This document shows, piece by piece, positions 55,795-64,000 of a stretch of DNA of 64,000 bases. Below the pieces are notes generated by a model. That model was not told the origin of the DNA. It did not search any database and worked only from the letters and a program-made list of their open reading frames with translations. The DNA is from Dicyema japonicum. Taxonomy: Eukaryota > Dicyemida > Rhombozoa > Dicyemidae. Positions within the stretch are counted from its first letter, which is position 1, and each line of letters opens with the position of its first letter. Location of the stretch: contig RDEW01000028.1 in the NCBI GenBank assembly GCA_011109175.1, forward strand, positions 405,784-469,783. The letters run 5' to 3'. A program made the position numbers and the translations under genes.

Positions 55795-56510
55795 TCTGAC
55801 TTTTGCTATTGAGATGCGCTATCAAAGCCATCCTTTTTCGAGTTGATCCTTAGAAATTTTTTTGATCATTGAACCGATCCGACGGACTAAGTTGTCCGCT
55901 TGTGAGCCAAGGATTCCAGGCGTTTTTAGACCAATAGTTACAAAAAATGGTCTTCCGAAAAAATTTGGTACATTCTTTTTTATCCCCTGCATGCTTGAAT
56001 GCATGACCTGTGTCCGACGCAGAAGCAACCAATTTTTCTGAAGGTAAGTGTCAACCATCTAGCGTCCACATCAGATTTCGTTCCTTCTCAAGATTTCTTT
56101 GGGACCACTTAAAGTTTAAGGCCAATACGGATTGAAGTGTTATTCTCACTAAATCATCCATCATCCAATAGATTGTCAATTTCAACACATGGATAAGCAG
56201 TTAGTCAAGTACTTGTTGAATGATAGCTTGCTGTTTTGAGGCAGTGCACTGAATGCGCTGTCCAAGGGTAAAGTAAGATTCATTCTATTAAATCTAAAAA
56301 ACAATTCTTCCTGAAGCCACCCAGAATCATCAAAATGTATATTCAAAATCGCTTCAACTGCTGACTTAATTTGACCGATAAGTAGAGATAAAAGATCTTC
56401 ATCATAGCGGAAGTAACTTAGGAGGGTGAAAAGGATATTTGGAAGCTGTTTGTGAGAATAAATAGTCCAGCATGGATGTCCAGAAAGGTCAAACAATTGA
56501 CAAACTTTTC
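55795..56510 (-). mobile_element. Family B LINE fragment, inverted relative to its neighbour
   Basis: Frames read LPNILFTLLSYFRYDEDLLS, ILNIHFDDSGWLQEELFFRF and, nearer the end, FFVTIGLKTPGILGSQADNL followed by VRRIGSMIKKISK. These match family B thumb text (LPKLLYALRCSPFF, LLNIHFDVPSW) and its VET...NRIG block. The two family B copies at 55240 and 55795 are tail to tail. Confidence 0.75.
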
Positions 56511-56569
56511 CGGAAGTGTTATTTTGTTTCCCAACGATTTCCTTGTTTAAAAAAACACAGCACTTTTCT

Positions 56570-56780
56570 CAAGAGTCATAATACTTATAGTTCTGAAGAG
56601 GTAGGACACGCTTCGTCGAGTAAAGAACAGTTATGATGACTAATCGTAGAAAGAGAACAAAGGAATGTTCTTAATTTTTTTTGGTTTTGTGAGTTCTTGT
56701 AAACGATCCGATTCCGCAATTAACTAATGACAGCGTCACTCGTCAAATCCAAGATATTGTGGATGCGTGGAACCTGTAAA
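56570..56780 (-). mobile_element. tRNA-derived SINE, inverted copy 6
   Basis: The reverse complement reads GAAC..ACGCATCCACAATATCTTGG, TTGACGAGTGACGCTG, ATTGCGGAATCGG, then CATTCCTTTGTTCTCTTTCT and TTCTTTACTCGACG. Order as in copy 1; the head is missing. Confidence 0.7.
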
Positions 56781-57149
56781 GCAACCCTTTTGGATATAAT
56801 TTGGAATTATATCTGGCGCCACCAGAGATAGTGAATTATATGACGAACGCTAACAATTCAAACTCCCTGGAGTCAAAAGGGAAACGAAGGAACAGAAGAA
56901 ACAAACAAAAAATCTTCAATTCAAGTATCCCATAGCACTACACTAACATTGGCGCCACGTGGCATAGTTGCAATGAAAAAAATAATGTTTAATTGGTTCC
57001 CTTCTAGATCAGACGCCCTCCGGAGTGGGATTTCTGTCGCAATTATGAAAGGTGGAATTTTTTTTGACTCAACTGGCGACTTGAGCTCAAGGAGGATAAA
57101 TATGCAGGACAAGCTATATTAGTGGAGGAATGGATTCCCAGACCGTCAA

Positions 57150-57810
57150 AACGAACGAGTATGGTGTTCTACGACAGCTACAAACAAATTGCAAACTAGT
57201 CTGAAAAGTCTTCATGAATGGTCGAACAGAAATTAAATGTCAACGTCCACAAAAAAGTCATCGACTTGTCTTTTTATATCGAATAGAAAGCTATCAAGTG
57301 ATTCCGCCGAACTATTTTTGAATAGTAAACTAATTCCACCAAAAAAAAGCTAAGATTCTAGGAGTAAAATTTGACACTATAATGACCTTCAGCAGACATA
57401 TGTTAAACGTCGGCACGAAAGCTTAATTTCGTGAAGGTGCTCGTCTCAAAATTTAAAAGATCCCCAAACCGGTCATTATCAACGTTATACACTCAATTCA
57501 TCGAACCAACTATAATTTATGGATGTGCAGCTTGGGGAACAAAAATTGCCAAAACACACATGGATAAGATCAACTCCGCCGAATCCAATATGACCAAAAT
57601 AATCTCCCGAATCACAAGACTACCAATAAGGGCAACCCATTTAAGGTCCTTGTGAGGAATTCCGGCGGCATATTTACCCAAAATATAAAACCGCTAGAAG
57701 AACGGTTTTATCAAAAATGTGTCGGTTTCCAAGAGCAACATAGGGAAAAGATGAGAATATTGCTGAGAGCGTTTTTCTTTTAATTAGTGTTTACCTGGTT
57801 ATTTTTGGCT
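57150..57810 (+). mobile_element. Family A LINE 3' fragment
   Basis: Frames read KVLVSKFKRSPNRSLSTLYT, QFIEPTIIYGCAAWGTKIA and INSAESNMTKIISRITRL, after a stop-broken start with SNRNSMSTSTKKSS-like text. It ends in a TTATTAACAACAATAATCC-type tail, as in the other family A copies. Confidence 0.72.
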
Positions 57811-57864
57811 TATTAACAACAATAATCCAATTCACACTGTCATAGAAGTAGAGACCTTTCAACA

Positions 57865-58375
57865 TCACAGTCCATCTAGATACAGAGAAAAAGGAAGAAA
57901 ACATCTTATTCTCGCAGTTATGAAACCCCTCCAGTGGAGTAGAAGAGTGAAGTGATCCTTTTCCGTGTCACGGTGGCATTGTGCGCTACTCTCACGGTTA
58001 AGAATTCCCAGTTTATCTCTTAGTCTCCTTCTCATCGTCGTTCGTAAATCCAGTTCATCTCTGTATCCATTAAGAATACTCTCTGCTGTTTTCATAATCG
58101 TAGCAGTCTGTATATAGGCTTTCATAGGATAATCCAGCTTCAAGACTACTAAATGGTGTTTATAGTAATTGCTGACGATTTCATCCCAAGTCAAAACTAC
58201 TAGGAATATATACACTTTTGTTGTGTCTACACGTATTTCTACAATTTTTTTTGAATTTTTTTTCGGATCAACGAGAAGGGTTATGGCTAAGACAAAAGAT
58301 TGGAATAGCCATACTCCGAGGGAACTCGTTCGCAATCCACGCAGCAGGCTTCCTCAACTGACATTTGTTTAATTG
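57865..58375 (-). CDS. Unrecognised open frame partly built from family C repeat
   Basis: A 156-residue frame with a hydrophobic N-terminal stretch (LFQSFVLAITLLVD), KVYIFLVVLTWDEIVSNYY, YIQTATIMKTAESILNGYRD and RRRLRDKLGILNRE. Its last third (from about 58000 down) reads through an inverted family C repeat (57910-58000), so the true end is probably upstream. A second frame opens with MSVEEACCVDCERVPSEYG at about 58360. No family is recognised. Confidence 0.4.
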
Positions 58376-58497
58376 TTAAAAAAAATTTTTGTTAAAAAAA
58401 ATTAAAGATTTTATTAAATCAAATAAAAAAGGACAAAACATCTCTACAAATTTGTTAAAAATTACTAATTGTATTTTTTGATTTTTATTCCAAACAG

Positions 58498-58820
58498 ATG
58501 GCTTGTGATACTCTTGTCAAGAGGATTCTGCACTCCCTCCCCGAATTCTCTATTGACCATGATGTCGGTCATACACGTGAGGCCTGTAGCCGTACCGATT
58601 CCACAAGATACAATTTATTATTGTTTTTAAATTTGTTAAAATATAGTCAATAAATGAAACAATTTAAATATCATGCTATCGATGTAAACGCCTAGTGCTC
58701 CGCCAAACACGTGGAAGCACGCTCCGTGTAGGACAGTATCGTTGTTCTGGGAATGTCCGTATATAAGGGCTAGTGTAAAATTTAAGCATATTGACGTCTT
58801 CTGACCACATTGAACGCTCA
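58498..58820. other. Two small facing open frames, unassigned
   Basis: A plus frame MACDTLVKRILHSLPEFSID (58498 on) and a minus frame (58636-58821) with NFTLALIYGHSQNNDTVLHG and HVFGGALGVYIDSMIF. The minus frame is hydrophobic and could be a membrane-protein exon, continued upstream by FLDEICGT-like text near 59000. Evidence is too thin to name it. Confidence 0.25.
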
Positions 58821-59429
58821 TAACCGCGGCCTGTCAATTTGACGCCATTGACAGAAATCTAGTGCTTTTCTCTGATGGTCTCATTTTAATGACGGGGGAA
58901 AAGCGTCTATGTTAATGTCGACTATATAACAACCCTTTGTTTGGGTCGCATGTTGACATGCCTTTTCTACACAGTACCACATATCTCATCTAAAAAGGCT
59001 GATTCTGTGTATCATAAGAATCTAGAGTTTCTTCTCACGATGGCAATAGATCAACCAAGAAGCTACTGAATCTCACCTAGGTCGTGGCGTTTGAGTGTAG
59101 CTAGACGTCCTAGCTTTTTGAGAAAATTAAGCGATTTCCCGCATATTCCTCCAATTGTTTCAACCACAACGCCCTGGAAAGTGAATCAGTTAGAACCGCA
59201 TCGTATTTCCCCTTGGCCTTCTCAACTTTTCCGCGGAGTACAGCTTGTCTACTGTGCTCCCGACAATGTTAGGACAAAGGAAGTCGATTTACTTAGGCAG
59301 TTTCTGTTTCCTCTGTCCAGACCGACCGGTTTTAGTATGGAGTGGTATCCAGCAGGCTCCTAAGCACGCTTCACAATTCCGTTTATCACCTTATGTCTTG
59401 AAAATCATTCTGCGCTTCTTATTTTTACT

Positions 59430-59800
59430 TTCAGTTCTCTCTCAGAGAAGTTCCCGATGGCCGCACAAAACTTTCGTTCCAATTAAATCCTCCTGACTTC
59501 GGGAAATGTCTAGCCCAACCCCGCCGAACAAAATTAGAATCCTAAAACAATATAAATAGAAATATCTCAAAGAACGCTAAGCTCGCAGACTATTTGGCAA
59601 GATACAATATTGATATTTTTTTAAACTTTGATCATGATCCGATCATCATTGATATTAGTATATTTCCATCGCGTAAAACCATCAGAAGGGATATTTTTAA
59701 GGCAGAAATTACATCAAAACAAAATGAGATATTTTTAAGGCAGAAATATTAGGTCATTGAAAGACTTTTCTGTGGATAACTTTATTTCTTGGAATATTAA
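59430..59800 (+). mobile_element. Family A LINE 5' end with decayed 2A, internally deleted
   Basis: Reads LLTSGNV, then a stop, then PNPAEQN, aligned with LLTSGDIELNPGPQN of the full copy at 9486. It jumps from the start of the endonuclease (LADYLARYNIDIF) straight to its end (DHDPIIIDISIFPSRK), losing about 500 nt. A 19-nt string is repeated nearby (GATATTTTTAAGGCAGAAA at 59690 and 59728). Confidence 0.75.
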
Positions 59801-59859
59801 TACTAGTTTTCTTATTTATAAGGGTGACGTAATTGTGATGGGTACATCCCTAAATCTGA

Positions 59860-60420
59860 AGGAAGAATCTGGGAGCATTTGGACCAGATTGAGCAATGGT
59901 GCAGCATGAGAGGGTTAAAGTTCTCTGCTTAAAATTCAGGTGCACTCCGAATAAGCAGTGGGAAAAAGCACCTGAAACGGGAATACGCAGTGGGAGTAAA
60001 CAATGCACGCAGTCTTCGGTATCTGGGGGCGACTATGGACACGCAGGAGATTACATGGACGACATAAGGGAGAGGGAGAAGAGAGCTTTTCAGTCATTCC
60101 TATATACACGGAAGTTACACATTAGGCGTGACACCTAACTGTTCATCTTCAAAGGAGTTATTCTCCCTAGCCTACTTTATGGGTGCGAGGGATTCTTCTG
60201 TTTGAATAGGGAGATTTTATTCATCCTAAATAAAACAAGGAGAGCAGTAATTAAGTTCTTTTTAAACAAGAAACTGAGAGACTGTCTGAGCGAGGAAGAA
60301 GACAAACTGCTAGTACCAATTAGCAAAACTGTGGAGGATCGGATTAACGGTTTCAGGAGATCAAAGATTCAGGACACATACATAAAACAGGGAGAAACGT
60401 TTTGAGAAAATTTAAAAAGA
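59860..60420 (+). mobile_element. LINE-like fragment of a further family
   Basis: Broken frames read IEQWCSMRGLKFSA, ARSLRYLGATMDT, DYMDDIREREKRAFQSF, LYGCEGFFCLNREILFI and KKLRDCLSEEEDKL. This is the post-palm region of an RT-bearing element (W....L..N..KT, YLG, LYGCE). It matches none of the other copies here. Confidence 0.6.
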
Positions 60421-60984
60421 AGGAAGAGTCCAGGTGTGGAGACCAAACCTTATGGTAGGACTCAGATGTAATACCCGCCAGAAAACTCCATAACTCTATA
60501 GTTAATAAATCGTTATTGTTGTCTGTCTTTTTCAACTCCGTTATATTGTGGCTGACAAGAAATTAATTCCCAAAAGATTCAGACGCTTAGAAGATAGAAA
60601 CATTATTATTATTGGTACCACTGAAAACACATAAAAAACAAAAAATCAATTAAGGTTCCCTTGTGCCGCACCAACCACCTTTCGTACCAGTCTCATCCAA
60701 GGTCCCTTCTTTTTTGCAAGTTCTCTTAGTTCATTGAGATCGTCGGCTGTTTTTAGTTTTCTTCTGATGCCTTTAACTCTTCATTTAACATAGATTGTAG
60801 AGTTGTCATGTGCCTTCTTTCTAATAATCTTCCTTGGCTATATGCTAACGGCGCTGCTAGCTTAATATAAAAGTCTCTGTAAATATTAGTATTCTAATAA
60901 AATAAATGAAAAAGATATTAACACAATTGGGTTTTAAAGAATATTAGTTTAGTAGTTGAATCAAACCATTGTTCTAGGAGTACT
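60421..60984. other. Gene-poor stretch
   Basis: An ATTATTATTATTGG microsatellite (60602-60615) probably marks the tail of the preceding LINE. Nothing else is supported. Confidence 0.4.
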
Positions 60985-61265
60985 GGGTTAAAAGAGATAG
61001 AATATCCCATCTAACTAAGTTTTGGTTGAGTGTTTTACACAATTCTAATAATGTCTTACTCTCAGTCAGTCTATTCTGCCCCGTTTACAATTTTAATATC
61101 AGAGAACTCGCTTCGAACACTAAACGGGAGACCTTATGCATGGATCGAGGAGAAAAGTTACACTGAGAAAGCTGGTAAAACGGATAGTGAAGAACACGTC
61201 ACAAGCGGAACCCTAAGTACTCATACGGTTATGGGTAATGCAGGAGTTCATTTAACTAACTAAGT
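60985..61265 (+). repeat. Family D dispersed repeat, copy 3
   Basis: CTCAGTCAGTCTATTCTGCC, GAGACCTTATGCATGGATCG, AACGGATAGTGAAGAACACG and TTCATTTAACTAACTAAG. It matches 37755-38025 over its length with few gaps. Confidence 0.75.
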
Positions 61266-61769
61266 GATTCCAGACCGACAAACGAAAGGTCGAAAATGGT
61301 GGGGGTGACCAGTCTCCATAACGGGTTAGAAGTCTTTTTGTATCTCGGGTGGTTCTTGGGGAATTCTATAAATGTGTAGTAGAGGAAGCTGATTGGTTTG
61401 TTGGCCACCCTCCGAATTTTTGCTGTCTTTAAAGTATTATTGCTTCAAGAGTCATAGACTCGAAATTAGGGCCGATGACTGTTAGCGATTTTCGGATTAT
61501 AGCCAACTTGACCATCCATGAATTTAGAGAAAAACGTAAACTAATCAACATGGAAAAATAACATTTCCTATAAGAATTGCCACTAATTAACTGTCTCAGA
61601 CAAGGTTAGGCGAATAAGCCAGATTAGGCAACAGCAATGCCATGAAGCAAGGTGACGTTGAATGGACACTTCCACAAACTAAAATATTATGAAGGATCTA
61701 GGGATTACGTTGCTAGAGGTGTTAATAGCGATCCTCGACAGGCAAGTGGTTTACAAAATAAACAAATCT
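61266..61769. other. Intergenic
   Basis: No gene or repeat was recognised. Confidence 0.35.
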
Positions 61770-62559
61770 TTAGTGAGGAATAACACCATTCATCAATTTA
61801 TAAACACACAACTCCTTCAAAAACAGTCTCCAGTAATACTCGAGTAAATCTTGGTCATAGTAAAGAAACGTAGCTGGCATTCCATCAAGGTTAGCAATCA
61901 CAAGGACACAGTCTTTAACCTGTCCAACAGTCAAAGCATTATTAAAAGCCCCAGCATAAGCAACCAATTGCAGAGGCCAGCTTTCGAATACATTAGAATA
62001 GCTCTTTAAATGCTTCTTAGATACTTTCAGCTCACATATCATGAGTTTGTCGGTATTCCTGAGAAAATAAAAACTAAGATAACCTCAACAATACTAAGCC
62101 ATCAAATTTTCCGTGATATTTTAAATTTTGGTGATTTACCGTGAAATTTTTCAAAGGAAAATCGATAATGAACTCTTTCAAAAATTCAGTACTCCGTCTA
62201 AGAGTTTCGGTGGAGTCAAACTTCTTTGATTCGTCAGCAAAAAACTCAGAATGGTACAAATTACCTAAATAAATTGCCGGATCTAAAAAGTCACACTAAA
62301 AACTTTCTTTAATAATCAGAGGAGAGAGTGACCGTCGAAATATATTTGATAGAGAAATGGAATCTGCGGATCTATAACATGAAAGTCCATTGATTTGATC
62401 TTTTAGAATTTCACCAGTCAATGATTCTAATTTGTCATTGAAGAACTTAGTTTCTTCAATTTCTTGTATTATTTTATTATCAGCTCGTATATTTTCATAG
62501 ATTGTTTTGAAATATAGATAATCATTCTGTGTACAAAGACATCGACGTAAAGAACGCAT
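61770..62559 (-). CDS. MGME1: Mitochondrial genome maintenance exonuclease 1
   Basis: A PD-(D/E)XK single-strand DNA exonuclease that trims ends during mtDNA replication. The start at 62557-62559 (MRSLRRCLCTQ, presequence-like) is followed by INGLSCYRSADSISLSNIFR and RRSLSP (family PSVTTIL..TMTP). A 21-nt intron (62283-62303) joins to NPAIYLGNLYHSEFFADESK, then NLKYHGKFDGLV. A 25-nt intron gives DKLMICELKVSKKHLKSYS (the catalytic E-x-K, family VIDWKTSEKPK), WPLQLVAYAGAFNN and YYWRLFLKELCVY before the stop at 61770. The catalytic Asp (FDG), Glu (CELK) and Lys are all present. It is somewhat shorter than the human protein. Confidence 0.9.
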
Positions 62560-62659
62560 GCAATTATCCCGCCCAAATTTATTTAAATAAATAATATTTT
62601 AAATGAATTATTAAAAGTTACCTAATTTTTTTTATTTTTCCCGACATAATTGAATATCG

Positions 62660-63500
62660 ATTCTCCCGATTTTAGCACTACATAAACGACATGCCACAAA
62701 CCTGTAATTAAAACTGCCTAATCCTCTCCTATGTCGACGATATCATTCTTGCCTCCAAGGACAGAAGCAGTCAATCAGCGACTCAATCCGCTCAACAATT
62801 ACTTGACAAGCTGGAACTATGGCTCTCGAAGCGGAGGCTCGACACATCAGCAACAAAATCCTGTCACGCTGTTTACCACTAACAAAAGACAGCTCTGTAT
62901 CGAAGCCAAAAATCCTTATGAAGAAAGAGGCTATTCCTATTAACAAAACACCGAAGATTCTTGGAGTCATCGTTGATCAGGGACTCACCTTTATCCGACA
63001 TGTTGAGAACATAGTAACTTCTGCTCTGAGGAAAATGAGAATTTTAAAAGTGCTCTCAAAAACACTTAGAGACCAAACTGGGAGCCTTGCCACAGTTTAT
63101 GAACAATTTATCCGACCCACGATGAAGTATGCAAGTCCTTCGTGGGCAATGCAGATTTCACGATCCTCCTTATTGAAACTATCCGCAATCGACGAAACTG
63201 CAATGAGGTTAATTGGACCAGAACACAAAATCCAGCCCATTGAAAATCTCTTAATCGAATTACAACGGAAACTTTTAAAGGCGGCTAGTCTACCGAGCTG
63301 CCCTCTGTTCCAGACATTATCAAAATATCTACAATCATACAGAAAGTTTGAGTCGATGCCGTGTCTGATGAGAAGAGCTGTACAAGATTCTACGCCCGCC
63401 GAACTTGTCCTCTCTCTTATCGGTCTAGGATCACTTAGTTAGTTGAGAACGTTCATTTCTTTCTCTTTGATCAATGATCCTGGGGATAATAATAACAACA
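62660..63500 (+). mobile_element. Family A LINE RT 3' half
   Basis: Starts in a decayed palm (ILSYVDDIILASKDRS, motif C as YVDD), then a long open frame (62819-63442) with KTPKILGVIVDQGLTFIRHV, ALRKMRILKVLSKTL, VYEQFIRPTMKYASPSWAMQ and LIELQRKLLKAASLPSCP. The last 207 residues are uninterrupted, so this 3' end is relatively young. It ends in ATAATAATAACAACAAAA. It supplies the part missing from the copy at 9486. Confidence 0.82.
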
Positions 63501-63655
63501 AAATACTATGCCGGTCCCTTTTTCAATCGACCAATGAAAATCCTTTCTACGGAGGACATCATTACTTAGTTAAGTAACCCCGGCCTCAGTAACTTGTAGG
63601 AGACCAGAAGCTATTAAATAGGACACAGCAATTGTTGGTCGCTCCCATAGATCGG

Positions 63656-63961
63656 TCAGCCCGGCATTGTAGACGAACGTTGTGCTAATTCGTGACATTC
63701 AAATAGGTGATTTGTAGTCAACACGTAGAGTTGAAACAGGGACAGAGTATATCGTACGTTGGTAGAGAGGGGTGGTGCCCACATCGTAGAAGAGTCAGAT
63801 TTACCAGAATGTCCCTCGGAAGAGAGAATTCTGATTGGTCTATTAGAGGAGGGGTGGTGTAGTATTTTATTATCTTCGAGTCTTCGGATGCTTCTCGTTG
63901 AAACAAAATCGTGTATCTGTTTCAGACGACTCCGGTCATTGAGGCTGGAAGTGGTTGTCAT
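63656..63961 (-). CDS. Uncharacterised open frame at window end
   Basis: A 101-residue frame, MTTTSSLNDRSRLKQIHDFV followed by STRSIRRLEDNKILHHPSSN, Ser- and Arg-rich. I recognise no family. It may be a first exon of a minus-strand gene, but its continuation was not found. Confidence 0.3.
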   Translation of the reverse strand: MTTTSSLNDRSRLKQIHDFVSTRSIRRLEDNKILHHPSSNRPIRILSSEGHSGKSDSSTMWAPPLSTNVRYTLSLFQLYVLTTNHLFECHELAQRSSTMPG

Positions 63962-64000
63962 AATAATTTTTTTGTTTTTCGGTTTGCCTAGAGAGTGGCA

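Noticed and set aside
58636-59040. Aquaporin-like gene
   Set aside because: Only loose hydrophobic resemblance; no NPA motif or equivalent could be found.

Overview
The window is an AT-rich piece of animal nuclear genome. Its clearest signature is intron size. In every conserved gene that could be reconstructed, exons join in frame across GT..AG introns that are mostly 19-28 nt long (for example 22 nt at 2630-2651, 22 nt at 5357-5378, 19 nt at 27128-27146, 25 nt at 41714-41738). Introns this short across ordinary metazoan genes, in a small but repeat-laden genome with a homeobox gene, a membrane adenylyl cyclase and Ig/FN3 surface proteins, point to a dicyemid (rhombozoan 'mesozoan'), a group known for introns averaging about 26 nt. 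The species cannot be named from the sequence.

Layout. 0-10 kb: minus-strand genes for a paired-class homeodomain (cut by the window edge), mitoribosomal uS5m, CCDC112 and complex I NDUFA9. 9.5-24 kb: a LINE whose ORF carries a 2A (GDIELNPGP) motif, a POLG2-like mitochondrial polymerase accessory subunit, a 2-kb RLE-type LINE copy, a nested hAT composite of about 3.65 kb, and a minus-strand membrane adenylyl cyclase. 24-33 kb: a hAT MITE with a perfect 8-bp target duplication and a SINE inside it, a PDCL3-like phosducin, unrecognised spliced ORFs and SDHAF4. 33-42 kb: XRN2 with a 17-residue tandem repeat in its tail, an unrecognised gene, DNAJC19/Tim14 and the spliceosomal protein SNRNP27. 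42-64 kb: an Ig/FN3 surface protein, ITFG1, a KRBA2-like integrase containing an intron, MGME1, and many LINE, SINE and hAT fragments.

Several genes serve the mitochondrion: translation (uS5m), complex I (NDUFA9), complex II assembly (SDHAF4), protein import (DNAJC19), and mtDNA replication or processing (POLG2, MGME1). The last pair is of interest because dicyemid mtDNA is reported as single-gene minicircles. The genes do not form operons. They are separate, compact units between decayed transposons.

Several conserved genes (adenylyl cyclase, DNAJC19, the integrase, POLG2) carry single-base frame breaks or an in-frame stop. Most look like consensus errors at homopolymers, but real decay cannot be excluded. 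No prokaryotic features or CRISPR arrays were seen. Gene models were made by reading homologous frames and splice sites by eye, so exon edges are best estimates.
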